This document shows, piece by piece, positions 36,192 through 44,292 of a stretch of 64,000 nt of DNA. The notes under the pieces were generated by a model. That model had not been told where the DNA came from. It was given only the letters and a program-made list of their open reading frames with translations, and made no database searches. This stretch comes from Enterobacter sp. SA187 (GTDB lineage Bacteria > Pseudomonadota > Gammaproteobacteria > Enterobacterales > Enterobacteriaceae), in the NCBI RefSeq assembly GCF_001888805.2, contig NZ_CP019113.1, forward strand, positions 3,100,001-3,164,000. Reading direction: 5' to 3'. Position 1 is the first letter of the stretch. Each line of letters starts with the position of its first letter. The position numbers and the translations under genes were made by a program.

Positions 36192-36206
36192 GACACCGCA
36201 AAAATA

Positions 36207-36236
36207 AAAGGCCGCTCAATGAGCGGCCTTTTTGTT
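36207..36236. terminator. Bidirectional terminator between pntB and uspE
   Basis: AAGGCCGCTC and GAGCGGCCTT form a stem with a 3-nt loop, with A-rich and T-rich flanks for both directions. Confidence 0.9.
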
Positions 36237-36248
36237 TCTGAGGGCAGG

Positions 36249-37196
36249 TTAATCGTCTTCGTCATCCAGCTCGATCGGGGTCTGGAACTCGTCCGGCTTC
36301 AGCACCAGCACATCGCAGCGCAGGTGATCGATAACCTGTTCCGCCGTATTCCCCAGGAACGCCGCTGACAGCCCGGTACGGCCCACCGTACCTAACACCA
36401 CCACGCCCGCCTGCATATGCTCCGCCAGATCCGGGATCACTTCTTCAGGCAAACCTTTTTCCACATGGGTCAGCTTCTCATCGATGCTGTATTTCTGGCG
36501 CAGCGCCTTCATTGCCAGCAGATGCTGGCCGCGAATGGCATCGTTATAGACGCTGGGATCGAACTCCGGCAGTTCAATGGCGATATTGATTGGCGTAACA
36601 GGGTATGCGCCTACCAGGTGCACTTCGGTATGGTTAACCATATCCGCAAGCTGGATGGTTTCCTTCACCAGCTTCTCATTAAGGGCCGTGTGGTACGGCT
36701 CTTCGCTGGCAAGGTTTACTGCCACCAGCGCTTTGCCGCCTTCCGGCCACGGCTGATCCTTCACCATCCATACCGGACAGGGGCATTTACGCAGCAGGTG
36801 CCAGTCGGTAGGGGTGAAGATCACCGATTCCAGTTTGTCGTGCTGGTGGGTCATTTTCAGCACCAGGTCGTGATGATCGCTCAGCACTTCCTGGATAATG
36901 GCTTCGAAGGGACGGTTATGCCAGACCACTTTAATGTCGATAGGTACGCCGGCATCAAGATAATACTGGGCCTGTTCGCGGATCCACGCGGTCCGCTGGC
37001 TGATCACCCCTGACCGCATGGCGGTGCGCTCATCAGGCGACAGCAGGGTGGTCATCTCGTAGGAAAAATCATAGATTGGCAAAAAGGCTTTGATCCGACC
37101 ACCAATCCGTTGATGTAGATAAACAGCGCGCCGTAATGCCGGTTGATCGTCCTGGTTGGGATCGATGGCAACCAACATATTTTGATATCTGGCCAT
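36249..37196 (-). CDS. uspE: Universal stress protein E
   Basis: A cytosolic protein of 315 aa with two tandem Usp domains (about 3-150 and 158-300), as in E. coli UspE, linked to stress resistance, motility and adhesion. The second domain retains the nucleotide-loop type GTVGRTGLSAAFLGNTAEQVI. The start MARYQNMLVAIDPNQDDQ at 37196 has AAGGAGACC just upstream; an 8-codon extension is rejected. The pair uspE-fnr is conserved, both on the same strand. Confidence 0.96.
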   Translation of the reverse strand: MARYQNMLVAIDPNQDDQPALRRAVYLHQRIGGRIKAFLPIYDFSYEMTTLLSPDERTAMRSGVISQRTAWIREQAQYYLDAGVPIDIKVVWHNRPFEAIIQEVLSDHHDLVLKMTHQHDKLESVIFTPTDWHLLRKCPCPVWMVKDQPWPEGGKALVAVNLASEEPYHTALNEKLVKETIQLADMVNHTEVHLVGAYPVTPINIAIELPEFDPSVYNDAIRGQHLLAMKALRQKYSIDEKLTHVEKGLPEEVIPDLAEHMQAGVVVLGTVGRTGLSAAFLGNTAEQVIDHLRCDVLVLKPDEFQTPIELDDEDD

Positions 37197-37339
37197 ACAG
37201 GGTCTCCTTACATCTGTCACCGCAGTCTGTAACTAAAAGATAACCCAAATATGATGAATGAAACAGGGGAGAACCTTTGCCAGATCAATAAATCAGATAA
37301 ATTTAACGATCCAGCAAAGGAGGCTGCGAAGGGGAAAAA

Positions 37340-38092
37340 TCAGGCAACGTTACGGGAGTGTCCGGCCAGTACCGCCAGCGCGTCACCGTTTTCAATAGTG
37401 ATGTACTTGCCTTTCACCGCCAGCATGCCGCTCTTCTGGAAGCGACCAAGCAGACGGCTGATGGTTTCTACCGTCAGACCCAGATAGTTGCCGATATCGC
37501 CACGGGTCATGGTCAGACGGAACTCACGGGGCGAGAAGCCACGCTGGGCAAAACGGCGCGACAGATTATAGATAAAGGCCGCCAGACGCTCTTCGGCATT
37601 TTTCTTCGACAGCAGCAGGATCATGTCCTGATCGCCTTTGATTTCGCCGCTCATCAGACGCATCATTTGCTGACGCAGGTTCGGCATTTTACCGGACAGG
37701 TCATCGAGGGTTTCAAAGGGGATTTCACAGACCATGGACGTTTCCAGCGCCTGCGCAAAGCTCGGGTGATGGCCGGTGCCGATAGCATCGAAGCCCACCA
37801 GATCGCCAGCCAGATGGAAGCCGGTGATTTGCTCGTCGCCCTGTTCAGTGATGGTGTAGCTCTTGATGGTGCCTGAACGGATAGCGTAGAGCGATTTCAG
37901 TTCATCCCCTGCTTTAAACAGCGTCTGCCCTTTCTGAATAGGCTTTTTGCGCTCGATAATGTTATCAAGCTGGTCCAGCTCATGTTCATTAAGGGTAAAA
38001 GGGATACAAAGCTGGCTGATGCTGCAATCCTGGCAATGGATAGCACAACCGCCAGACTGAATGCGTCGTATAATTCGCTTTTCCGGGATCAT
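37340..38092 (-). CDS. fnr: Global anaerobic regulator FNR
   Basis: A CRP-family oxygen-sensing activator, 250 aa, nearly identical to E. coli FNR. The [4Fe-4S] ligands Cys20, Cys23, Cys29 (CQDCSISQLC) and the later Cys in SMVCEIPF are intact; a fourth N-terminal Cys16 is also kept. The HTH is GDIGNYLGLTVETISRLLGRF with the FNR-specific E..SR contact. The start MIPEKRII at 38092 follows E. coli. An FNR half-palindrome 20 bases upstream suggests autoregulation. Likely targets in this window include ynfFGH-dmsD and the fum genes (known for E. coli). Confidence 0.98.
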   Translation of the reverse strand: MIPEKRIIRRIQSGGCAIHCQDCSISQLCIPFTLNEHELDQLDNIIERKKPIQKGQTLFKAGDELKSLYAIRSGTIKSYTITEQGDEQITGFHLAGDLVGFDAIGTGHHPSFAQALETSMVCEIPFETLDDLSGKMPNLRQQMMRLMSGEIKGDQDMILLLSKKNAEERLAAFIYNLSRRFAQRGFSPREFRLTMTRGDIGNYLGLTVETISRLLGRFQKSGMLAVKGKYITIENGDALAVLAGHSRNVA

Positions 38093-38111
38093 AGGTCTGC
38101 TCAAGCCTTAA

Positions 38112-38125
38112 TTGATTTTGGTCAA
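38112..38125. promoter_or_regulatory. FNR box upstream of fnr
   Basis: TTGATTTTGGTCAA matches TTGAT-N4-ATCAA at nine of ten positions and lies 20 bases before the fnr start, where E. coli FNR represses its own gene. Confidence 0.75.
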
Positions 38126-38286
38126 TTTTAACATCTTTTTAGAGCAGAGGTAAGTCCGGGACAGTGCCAGAAGGTGATTATTGGAAACCTAATAACATTA
38201 TTTATTGTATGTCATTGATATTCCGCATATAGATTAGGGCTTTTTACGCTAATCACTGATAGAAAAGCACTAAATGTCCTTTTTTC

Positions 38287-38802
38287 TCACAATAAAAAGT
38301 AGCCCTCATGGCGCAACAACCACTCTTTTCGCTGTACGCCGCCCGCATACCCCGTGAGCATACCATTGCTGCCAATCACCCGATGACAGGGCACCACAAT
38401 GCTTACCGGATTTGAACCATTAGCAGCGCCGACTGCGCGGGCGGCACCTGCCCGACCCAGCGCCGCGGCCAGCTGACCATAATGCATCACCTGGCCGCAG
38501 GGAATGGCGCGCAGCGCTTTCCATACCTCGCGCTGAAAGGGCGTACCGGCGGTTTCGGTGGGCAGGGTGTCAATAACGTCAAGATCCCCCGCGAAGTAGT
38601 CGCGCAGCTTCTGGCTGAGGCCGCCCGGATTACTGGCGCTGACGCGCTGATAACCTTCAAGGCGATAATGCAGGCTCAGCAGCTGTTCCATGCGATCGCT
38701 GTGCTCTTCCCATTCCACCGCGCGCAGACGGAACTGTTCATCGCACATCACCCACAAGGGGCCAAGCGGGGTAGCAATTTTATCTTCAAGCAGCGTCAGC
38801 AT
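38287..38802 (-). CDS. ogt: O6-alkylguanine-DNA alkyltransferase Ogt
   Basis: A suicide repair protein that transfers alkyl groups from O6-alkylguanine or O4-alkylthymine to itself. It has 171 aa, as in E. coli Ogt. The acceptor Cys is in IVVPCHRVIG; the helix-turn-helix recognition region includes GQVMHYGQLAAALGRAGAARAVGAANGSNP. The order fnr-ogt is conserved; E. coli abgTBAR, normally between ogt and smrA, is missing. Confidence 0.97.
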   Translation of the reverse strand: MLTLLEDKIATPLGPLWVMCDEQFRLRAVEWEEHSDRMEQLLSLHYRLEGYQRVSASNPGGLSQKLRDYFAGDLDVIDTLPTETAGTPFQREVWKALRAIPCGQVMHYGQLAAALGRAGAARAVGAANGSNPVSIVVPCHRVIGSNGMLTGYAGGVQRKEWLLRHEGYFLL

Positions 38803-38951
38803 GGGGATCCTGGTAAAGGCAGCGGGAAAGGGCGGAGATAATCTAGCACGACGACAACCCCGTCTCTACCCTCCCTGAGAGGTAGCGCACCATTAATAAC
38901 CAGCGAAACGTTTTGCTGACTAAATAATAATCACCTGCGCATTTAAGAAAT

Positions 38952-39043
38952 AAAAAAATAGAGTCTGCCGACATCCGCCAGACTCTACAGTACACACAGC
39001 AGTGCTTCCTAAGCTTATTCCCGAGAAATCGTCCCTGTGGGTT
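38952..39043 (-). ncRNA. mcaS: Small regulatory RNA McaS
   Basis: About 92 nt on the minus strand in the ogt-smrA gap, the location of mcaS (IsrA) in E. coli next to smrA. The 3' half matches the E. coli RNA as I remember it: GCACTGCTGTGTGTACTGTA, then a terminator stem TAGAGTCTG/CAGACTCTA around GCGGATGTCGG and a run of seven T. A -10 box TATAAC (39051-39056) places the 5' end near 39043. McaS is an Hfq-dependent RNA controlling csgD, flhDC and pgaA in E. coli. The first ~35 nt differ from E. coli but still form a small CCC/GGG hairpin. Confidence 0.85.
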
Positions 39044-39305
39044 AATTTAAGTTATAGCCAGGTTGCGGTATAATTCCAGTCGCGGATGTCATTAATGTCT
39101 CATTATTTTTATTTATCCTGTCATTTTAATTTTCATGGGGTATTAGTTAAGGGCAGGCGAATAAAAGACCAGCGAAATAGTATTCCATCTGGTTATGATT
39201 TTTTTAACGCCTTTGGGAAATCAGGGATGGTCATTGAGACGCGGGCGCGGCGCGGTTATAGTAGAGGGATGCTGGCACCAGCAGAAGTAGCCTGAGGACA
39301 ACAAC

Positions 39306-39869
39306 ATGAACCTTGACGACAAATCCCTGTTCCTCGACGCCATGGAAGATGTCCAACCCCTGAAGCGCAGCACCGACGTGCACTGGCAGCCGGAGCGCCG
39401 CGCCCCCGGCCCGCAGCATCCTGATCTCCTGCAACTGGATAACTTCCTGACCACGGGTTTTCTGGACATTGTGCCGCTCAACACGCCGCTGGAGTTCAGG
39501 CGCGAAGGCCTGCAAACAGGCGTCATTGAGAAATTACGCCAGGGCAAATACAGCCAACAGGCGAGCCTGAATCTGCTGCGTCAGCCGGTGGAGCAATGCC
39601 GGAAAATGCTGTTCAGCTTTATGCATCAGGCAGCGAAAGATAACCTGCGCAATCTGCTGATCATCCATGGTAAAGGACGCGACGACAACTCTCACGCCAA
39701 TATTGTGCGCAGTTACCTGGCACGCTGGCTGACCGAGTTTGAAGACGTGCAGGCGTTTTGCGTGGCGAAAGAGCACCACGGCGGCAGCGGAGCCTGTTAT
39801 GTGGCGTTGCGTAAATCCGCCGCTGCTAAACAGGAAACCTGGGAGCGTCACGCCAAACGCAGTCGCTAG
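39306..39869 (+). CDS. smrA: Smr-domain DNA endonuclease SmrA
   Basis: A 187-aa protein, same length as E. coli SmrA (YdaL), beginning MNLDDKSLFLDAMEDVQPLK. The Smr domain (about 85-170) contains LLIIHGKGRDD.SHANIVRSYLARWL and the C-terminal GGSGACYVAL block. E. coli SmrA has reported DNA-nicking activity. The upstream region carries TATAGT and GAGGACAACAAC before the ATG. The next gene, map-like on the other strand, is not at this place in E. coli. Confidence 0.95.
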   Translation: MNLDDKSLFLDAMEDVQPLKRSTDVHWQPERRAPGPQHPDLLQLDNFLTTGFLDIVPLNTPLEFRREGLQTGVIEKLRQGKYSQQASLNLLRQPVEQCRKMLFSFMHQAAKDNLRNLLIIHGKGRDDNSHANIVRSYLARWLTEFEDVQAFCVAKEHHGGSGACYVALRKSAAAKQETWERHAKRSR

Positions 39870-39985
39870 TTTGTTTTTATTTAACGGCTGCGCCGGTGAT
39901 AATTTTCCCCGCGGTCAGCGGGGCGCATGAATAAGCAGGGCCGCAATTTTTATTTATTTGCGCTTAAATTATTCACCTTGTAAAT

Positions 39986-40014
39986 ATAAAACGCCCTGCA
40001 TACCAGACAGGGCG
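39986..40014 (-). terminator. Terminator of the parD-like/map operon
   Basis: CGCCCTG and CAGGGCG form a 7-bp stem with a 9-nt loop, then TTTTATATT on the minus strand, 40 bases past the aminopeptidase stop. Confidence 0.8.
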
Positions 40015-40053
40015 CTTAATATTATCCTTCAGGAGTAGAAAATTATCAGCGCG

Positions 40054-40836
40054 CTAGAGCGCTTCATATTCGCCGGTGCCATCCGGCCACGGCGTCAGTA
40101 AATCATAACCGTTTTCCGTAACGGCTACGGTGTGTTCCCACTGGGCGGAAAGCGAGCGATCTTTAGTCACCACCGTCCAGCCGTCAGACAGCACGCTGGT
40201 GGCTGCTTTACCGGCGTTGATCATCGGCTCAATGGTGAAAATCATACCCGGTTTCAGCACCGTGCCGGTGCCGGGAACGCCGTAATGCAGGATCTGCGGC
40301 TCGTCATGATAAACCTGCCCGACGCCGTGCCCGCAGTACTCCCTGACGACGGAAAAACCGGCGTCTTCCGCCACGCGCTGGATCGCAGCCCCGATGTCTC
40401 CCAGCGTCGCGCCCGGACGGACGGTTTTGATCCCGGCCACCATAGAGGCATAGGTGATATCCACCAGGCGTTTCGCGCGGATCGAGGGTTCGCCGACAAA
40501 ATACATACGGCTGGTATCGCCGTACCAGCCATCTTTGATCACCGCCACGTCAATATTCACGATGTCGCCTTTTTTCAGGACTTTCTCCGCCGGAATACCG
40601 TGACACACCACATGGTTGACGGAGGTGCAGACGGTGCGGGTATAGCCCTGATAGCCAATGTTCGCCGGCGTGATTTTCAGCTCGTTCACAATGAAGTCGT
40701 GACACAACCTGTCCAGTTCATCGGTGGTGATCCCGGGGCGCACGTGAGGACCGATCATCGCCAGTACACTGGCGGCAGCCTGACCTGCGGCACGGGCCAG
40801 CTCTATTTCTTCCTGCGTATGGAGTTTTATCGTCAT
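40054..40836 (-). CDS. Second type I methionine aminopeptidase
   Basis: A 260-aa M24 aminopeptidase of the Map type I class, which removes N-terminal Met from proteins. All five metal ligands are kept: Asp96, Asp107, His170, Glu203 and Glu234, plus His79 in VCHGIP, so it should be active. It is not the housekeeping map, which lies beside rpsB-tsf in enterobacteria; it diverges from E. coli Map in the C-terminal tail (LLTPWPDGTGEYEAL). Its ATG overlaps the stop of the upstream ParD-like gene as ATGA, so the two are translated together. Why a cell would pair them is unknown. Confidence 0.92.
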   Translation of the reverse strand: MTIKLHTQEEIELARAAGQAAASVLAMIGPHVRPGITTDELDRLCHDFIVNELKITPANIGYQGYTRTVCTSVNHVVCHGIPAEKVLKKGDIVNIDVAVIKDGWYGDTSRMYFVGEPSIRAKRLVDITYASMVAGIKTVRPGATLGDIGAAIQRVAEDAGFSVVREYCGHGVGQVYHDEPQILHYGVPGTGTVLKPGMIFTIEPMINAGKAATSVLSDGWTVVTKDRSLSAQWEHTVAVTENGYDLLTPWPDGTGEYEAL

Positions 40837-41084
40837 GGTATCAGCGCCTCTTTTTGTGCCGGAAATGCCCCGGCCTGGACTAATTTTTGAATTTCCGCGC
40901 CGCCCTGCGACTCGGTCTGCACCAGCAGGCGCATCAGGTCCTGATGGGTTAAATGCGGATAGACTTCCGCCAGCATGCCAATTTTTAACCAGTGTTCCGC
41001 CTGAGAATTTATCGAGCGGCTCATCGCATTGCTGGCAAGACGCAGATTCTCATGCATCAGGTCCGAGATTTTCACAATACCCAT
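40833..41084 (-). CDS. ParD-like antitoxin-family protein
   Basis: A small 83-aa protein starting MGIVKISDLMHENLRLASNAMSRSINSQAEHWL. The N-terminal strand followed by a helix with S.NSQAEHW resembles the ribbon-helix-helix DNA-binding region of ParD-like proteins (DUF3423/ParD_like family); the C-terminal half is helical. The start is set at Met with AGGATCACC upstream; a 21-codon extension would overlap the promoter palindrome. No ParE-like toxin accompanies it; the partner is the methionine aminopeptidase. A 24-bp imperfect palindrome over the promoter suggests autoregulation. Confidence 0.75.
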   Translation of the reverse strand: MGIVKISDLMHENLRLASNAMSRSINSQAEHWLKIGMLAEVYPHLTHQDLMRLLVQTESQGGAEIQKLVQAGAFPAQKEALIP

Positions 41085-41107
41085 AGGTGATCCTGCCTGT
41101 CGGTTTA

Positions 41108-41131
41108 ATACGAAACATATATGAAACGTAT
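41108..41131. promoter_or_regulatory. Promoter palindrome of the parD-like/map operon
   Basis: ATACG-AAA-CATATATG-AAA-CGTAT: the outer ATACG/CGTAT and inner CATATATG are dyad-symmetric, only the AAA spacers break symmetry. On the minus strand it begins beside a -10 (TATTAT) with TTGTAC 16 bases before it, so a protein bound here would cover the transcription start. Confidence 0.6.
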
Positions 41132-41249
41132 AATAGCATAACCTCACCGGCGTACAACATGTCCCTTTTTGACATCAGGCTGTCCGGCGCGGGGCTGTCG
41201 CCTGTGGCGGGATTGACATAAGCTCAGCAAAAAACAGAGGGGACAATTG

Positions 41250-41438
41250 ATGCTTGAACTAAAACCTGCCTGTGAACGTTGTGGCGCCGCGTTGCCGCAC
41301 ACCTCGACGCAGGCCATGATTTGCTCATACGAATGCACTTTCTGCGCCGACTGCGCCCGGTCGCCGTTGCAACATACTTGCCCGAACTGTGGCGGCGAAC
41401 TGCTACGGCGACCCGCGCGGCATAAAAAAGAGGCCTGA
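41250..41438 (+). CDS. DUF1272 zinc-ribbon-like small protein
   Basis: A 62-aa Cys-rich protein starting MLELKPACERCGAALP, of the DUF1272 family. Cys pairs are visible as CERC, CSYECTFCADC and CPNC, compatible with two zinc sites. Function unknown. The ATG at 41250 is preceded by GAGGGGACAATTG; a TTG one codon earlier is less likely. The stop codon lies in the loop of a hairpin that terminates the opposing GH15 gene. Confidence 0.85.
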   Translation: MLELKPACERCGAALPHTSTQAMICSYECTFCADCARSPLQHTCPNCGGELLRRPARHKKEA

Positions 41439-41446
41439 CGGCCTCT
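41423..41446 (-). terminator. GH15 gene terminator overlapping the DUF1272 3' end
   Basis: AGAGGCC and GGCCTCT form a 7-bp stem with a TGAC loop; on the minus strand it is followed by TTTTTT. The loop contains the TGA stop of the plus-strand DUF1272 gene. Confidence 0.85.
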
Positions 41447-41463
41447 GATTTGTGGTGGATTTT

Positions 41464-41491
41464 GTCGGGTGGCGGCTGCGCCTGACCCGAC
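41464..41491. repeat. REP-like palindrome
   Basis: GTCGGGT and ACCCGAC arms around GGCGGCTGCGCCTG resemble a degenerate REP unit, between two convergent genes. Confidence 0.55.
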
Positions 41492-41516
41492 CTGCGATAT
41501 GGTGATCTGTGACTAT

Positions 41517-43355
41517 TCACACATGCCACGCGTTGTCGCCTTCTTCCCGCTGGCGGGAAAGGGCATCGGCGGCGCAAATCAACGATAAATGGCTCAGTCC
41601 CTGCGGGACATTTCCCGTCCAGTCGCCGGTTCGCACATCAAACATCTCATTAAAGGTTTCGACGTTGCCCTTATTACACAGGCATTCCAGGATGTGCTCC
41701 ATATAACCTGACGCCTTTTCGTCGTTGCCCAGCCGCGCCCAGGCTTCCACCAGCCAGAACGAGCAGGCCACGAAGGTGCTTTCCTCTTTTTCCACGTCGC
41801 TATAGCGGTAGAGCATGGGGGTGCCGTGCCCCAGTTCCGCCACCATTGCGTCAAAGGTGGATGTCATACGCGCCAGATTGTTTTCCCGGCCGTAGTACCA
41901 CACCAGGCACAGCGAGGCATCCAGTCTGTCTGTTCCGGGATAAAAAGTGTAGGCCTGCTTCTTTTCAGACCAGCAGTGTTCTTCGATCCAGTCCCGAATA
42001 CGATCTTTTTCCCGCGTCCAGCGGTCGATCCAGGTGGATTCTATATGTCCATCGCTGGCAAGCTTAGCGGCGATATCCAGCGTCACCCAGCAGGCCATTT
42101 TCGAATGGGTATAATGATTACGTTCTGGCAGTTCCCAGATCCCCGAATCATCCTGTCGCCAGGAGTCGGCACAGTCATTGGCCAGCCGTGACAGCAGACG
42201 GGAAGTGGTCAGATCCAGCACGTGACCGGCATGGACGAACAGCAGGGCGGTGTCGAGCATATCGCCAAACATACTCAGCTGACGCTGGCTCTGGGCGTTA
42301 TTACCAATTCGCACCGGTTGGGATCCCTTATAACCTTCCAGCGGCAGCCAGGTTTCATCCGGCACAATTTCACCGTTAAGGGTGTAGCAGGCGCGCAGCT
42401 CGCCTTCATGTCGCACAATGGTGTGCGTCAGCCAGGAAAAAGCCGCTTTGCATTCTTCCAGCGCGCCGATAAAGGCAAATGCGCGAATAATCAGACAGGC
42501 ATCGCGGATCCAGGCGTAGCGGTAATCATAGTTTTTCTCGCCGCCAATGCCTTCCGGTAACGAGGTGGTGGGCGCCGCTGCCAGTGCCCCTGTTGGCGAG
42601 TAAAGCAAAAACTTCAGCGCCAGCGCCGAGCGTTTGACGTGTTCCGGGAAACGTCCGTCATAGGTCAGATCCTCAGTCCATTGCCGCCACATTTGATCGC
42701 TGATCTCAATACGGTGGTCGATTCTTTCCAGCGGCGGCACGGCCAGCGGCTCTTTATCACTCACCAGCAGGGCGATCAGGCTGCGGGAGCCGGGAGAGGT
42801 GGTCAGGGTCGCCTCTATACGATCATCTTCCGTGCGGGTGAGCGTGACATCAGGGGTGGTGCTGATCATCGCCATCAGCTCACCGATATGAATGACCTGG
42901 CCTTTGGGAGATTCAGCCAGCCAGGGGGCGCGGGTACAGGCGGCTGAACCCGGCACGAAGACCATTTTTAACGTCACTTCCCCTTCAACGCCTTCCACAC
43001 GACGCGCCAGTTCACACCAGGGCAGACGTCCCGCGTGATTACTGTTCAGGGATTCAGTGAACTTTACTTTGCCGGAATCGGTTTCATAGCAGGTTTCCAG
43101 CACGTTGCTGTTTTCGCGGTACATACGGTTTACGCAGTATTCGCCGATGGGTTCAATCTGAAAGAAGCCGCCATGTGTGGCGTCAAGAATACGGTCAAAC
43201 AGCGGGGGTGAATCCATATTAGGCGCGCACCACCAGTCAATTGCGCCATCCGGGGCGATAAGCGCCACCGAACGACCATCGCCGATAGCGGCATAGTCGC
43301 CCAGCCCGGCATAGCCATCCACACGACCCGGGTGGGTATAAGATTGATTCTTCAT
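41517..43355 (-). CDS. GH15 glucoamylase/trehalase-like glycosidase
   Basis: A 612-aa protein with the two-domain architecture of prokaryotic GH15 enzymes: an N-terminal beta-sandwich (about 1-270, with GAIDWWCAPNMDSPPLF) and an (alpha/alpha)6 barrel. Barrel landmarks are YDYRYAWIRDACL, GIWELPERNHYTHSKMACW with the probable general acid Glu, and STFVACSFWLVEAWARLG near the end. Relatives include glucoamylases and bacterial trehalases, so the substrate is open. No signal peptide is seen, hence cytosolic. The start MKNQSYTHPGRVDGYAGLGD at 43355 has AGGATAG upstream; a 63-codon extension covers the intergenic hairpin and is rejected. It follows the SDR gene by 52 bases. Confidence 0.88.
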   Translation of the reverse strand: MKNQSYTHPGRVDGYAGLGDYAAIGDGRSVALIAPDGAIDWWCAPNMDSPPLFDRILDATHGGFFQIEPIGEYCVNRMYRENSNVLETCYETDSGKVKFTESLNSNHAGRLPWCELARRVEGVEGEVTLKMVFVPGSAACTRAPWLAESPKGQVIHIGELMAMISTTPDVTLTRTEDDRIEATLTTSPGSRSLIALLVSDKEPLAVPPLERIDHRIEISDQMWRQWTEDLTYDGRFPEHVKRSALALKFLLYSPTGALAAAPTTSLPEGIGGEKNYDYRYAWIRDACLIIRAFAFIGALEECKAAFSWLTHTIVRHEGELRACYTLNGEIVPDETWLPLEGYKGSQPVRIGNNAQSQRQLSMFGDMLDTALLFVHAGHVLDLTTSRLLSRLANDCADSWRQDDSGIWELPERNHYTHSKMACWVTLDIAAKLASDGHIESTWIDRWTREKDRIRDWIEEHCWSEKKQAYTFYPGTDRLDASLCLVWYYGRENNLARMTSTFDAMVAELGHGTPMLYRYSDVEKEESTFVACSFWLVEAWARLGNDEKASGYMEHILECLCNKGNVETFNEMFDVRTGDWTGNVPQGLSHLSLICAADALSRQREEGDNAWHV

Positions 43356-43373
43356 CGGCACTCTATCCTGCAA

Positions 43374-43404
43374 AAAGAAAAATGGCAGGCAAAGGCCCGC
43401 CATT
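43374..43404 (-). terminator. Terminator or attenuator between SDR and GH15 genes
   Basis: On the minus strand AATGGCGGGC and GCCTGCCATT pair (one mismatch) around CTTT, followed by TTTCTTTTT. GH15 expression would need read-through or its own promoter. Confidence 0.75.
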
Positions 43405-43407
43405 CTG

Positions 43408-44292
43408 TTACACGGTGCCGGTACCACCGTCGGAACACCAGACCTGGCCGGACGCGAAGGAGCTTTCGTCAGAAGCGAAAAGCACATACAGCGGCGCGAT
43501 CTCCACAGGCTGGCCCGGACGACCCAGCGGCGCGGTTTCGCCAAAGGCTTTCACTTTTTCCTGCGGCTGACCACCGCTGGACTGGAGCGGCGTCCAGTAA
43601 GGGCCCGGGGCGACCGCATTCACTCGGATACCTTTTTTGCCCAGCTGCTTGGCAAGCGCTTTGGTAAAGGCCACGTTACAGGCTTTGGTCTGCGCGTAAT
43701 CCAGCAGGATGTCGCTCGGGTTAAAGGCCTGTACGGACGAAGTATTAATGATCACCGCGCCTTCCTTCAGGTGCGGCACCGCCGCTTTGGTGATCCAGAA
43801 AGGGGCATATACGTTGGTTTTGAAGGTGTCGTCAAACGCCTCGGTTGTGAGATCTTCAATGGATTCACAAAACTGCTGACGACCAGCGTTATTCACCAGA
43901 ATATCCAGACCGCCCAGCTTATTAATGGCTTCCACCACTAATTGCTGGCAAAAGGTTTCGGAACGAATATCGCCCGGCAGGGCAACAGCGGTACGGCCTT
44001 CTGCCTGAATCAGGGCAATCACGGCTTCCGCATCGGATTCTTCTTCCGGTAAATAGTTAATAGCCACGTCTGCGCCTTCACGAGCATACGCAATGGCAAC
44101 AGCACGGCCAATACCTGAGTCGCCTCCGGTGATCAGCGCCTTTTTCCCTGCCAGACGGCCAGAGCCGATATAGCGAGTTTCGCCATGATCGGGAATCGGC
44201 TTCATCTCAGAGGCAAGGCCTGGCGCCTGTTGCGGCTGCTCAGGGAAAGGTGGACGTGGGTACTGCGAAAGTTTGTTATCCTGGTTTGTCAT
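43408..44292 (-). CDS. Short-chain dehydrogenase, YghA-like
   Basis: A 294-aa SDR with an extended N terminus (about 45 residues, Pro/Gln-rich) before the Rossmann fold, like E. coli YghA (294 aa, about 50 per cent alike by eye). Motifs: cofactor TGGDSGIG, NNAG in LVNNAGRQQF, catalytic Ser in INTSSVQAF, Tyr/Lys in DYAQTKACN, and APGPYWTPLQ. The glucose-dehydrogenase-like branch is often stress- or RpoS-induced (family knowledge); the substrate is unknown. GAGGCGGATATA precedes the ATG at 44292. It is the first gene of a pair with GH15. Confidence 0.9.
   Translation of the reverse strand: MTNQDNKLSQYPRPPFPEQPQQAPGLASEMKPIPDHGETRYIGSGRLAGKKALITGGDSGIGRAVAIAYAREGADVAINYLPEEESDAEAVIALIQAEGRTAVALPGDIRSETFCQQLVVEAINKLGGLDILVNNAGRQQFCESIEDLTTEAFDDTFKTNVYAPFWITKAAVPHLKEGAVIINTSSVQAFNPSDILLDYAQTKACNVAFTKALAKQLGKKGIRVNAVAPGPYWTPLQSSGGQPQEKVKAFGETAPLGRPGQPVEIAPLYVLFASDESSFASGQVWCSDGGTGTV

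Noticed and set aside
39080..39100. CRP site upstream of mcaS (TGAGA-N6-TGACA on the minus strand)
   Set aside because: Two mismatches in the ten core positions and no support beyond knowledge that E. coli mcaS is CRP-dependent.
40054..40836. Housekeeping map gene
   Set aside because: The essential map lies next to rpsB-tsf in enterobacteria; here the neighbours differ and the sequence diverges, so it is a paralogue.
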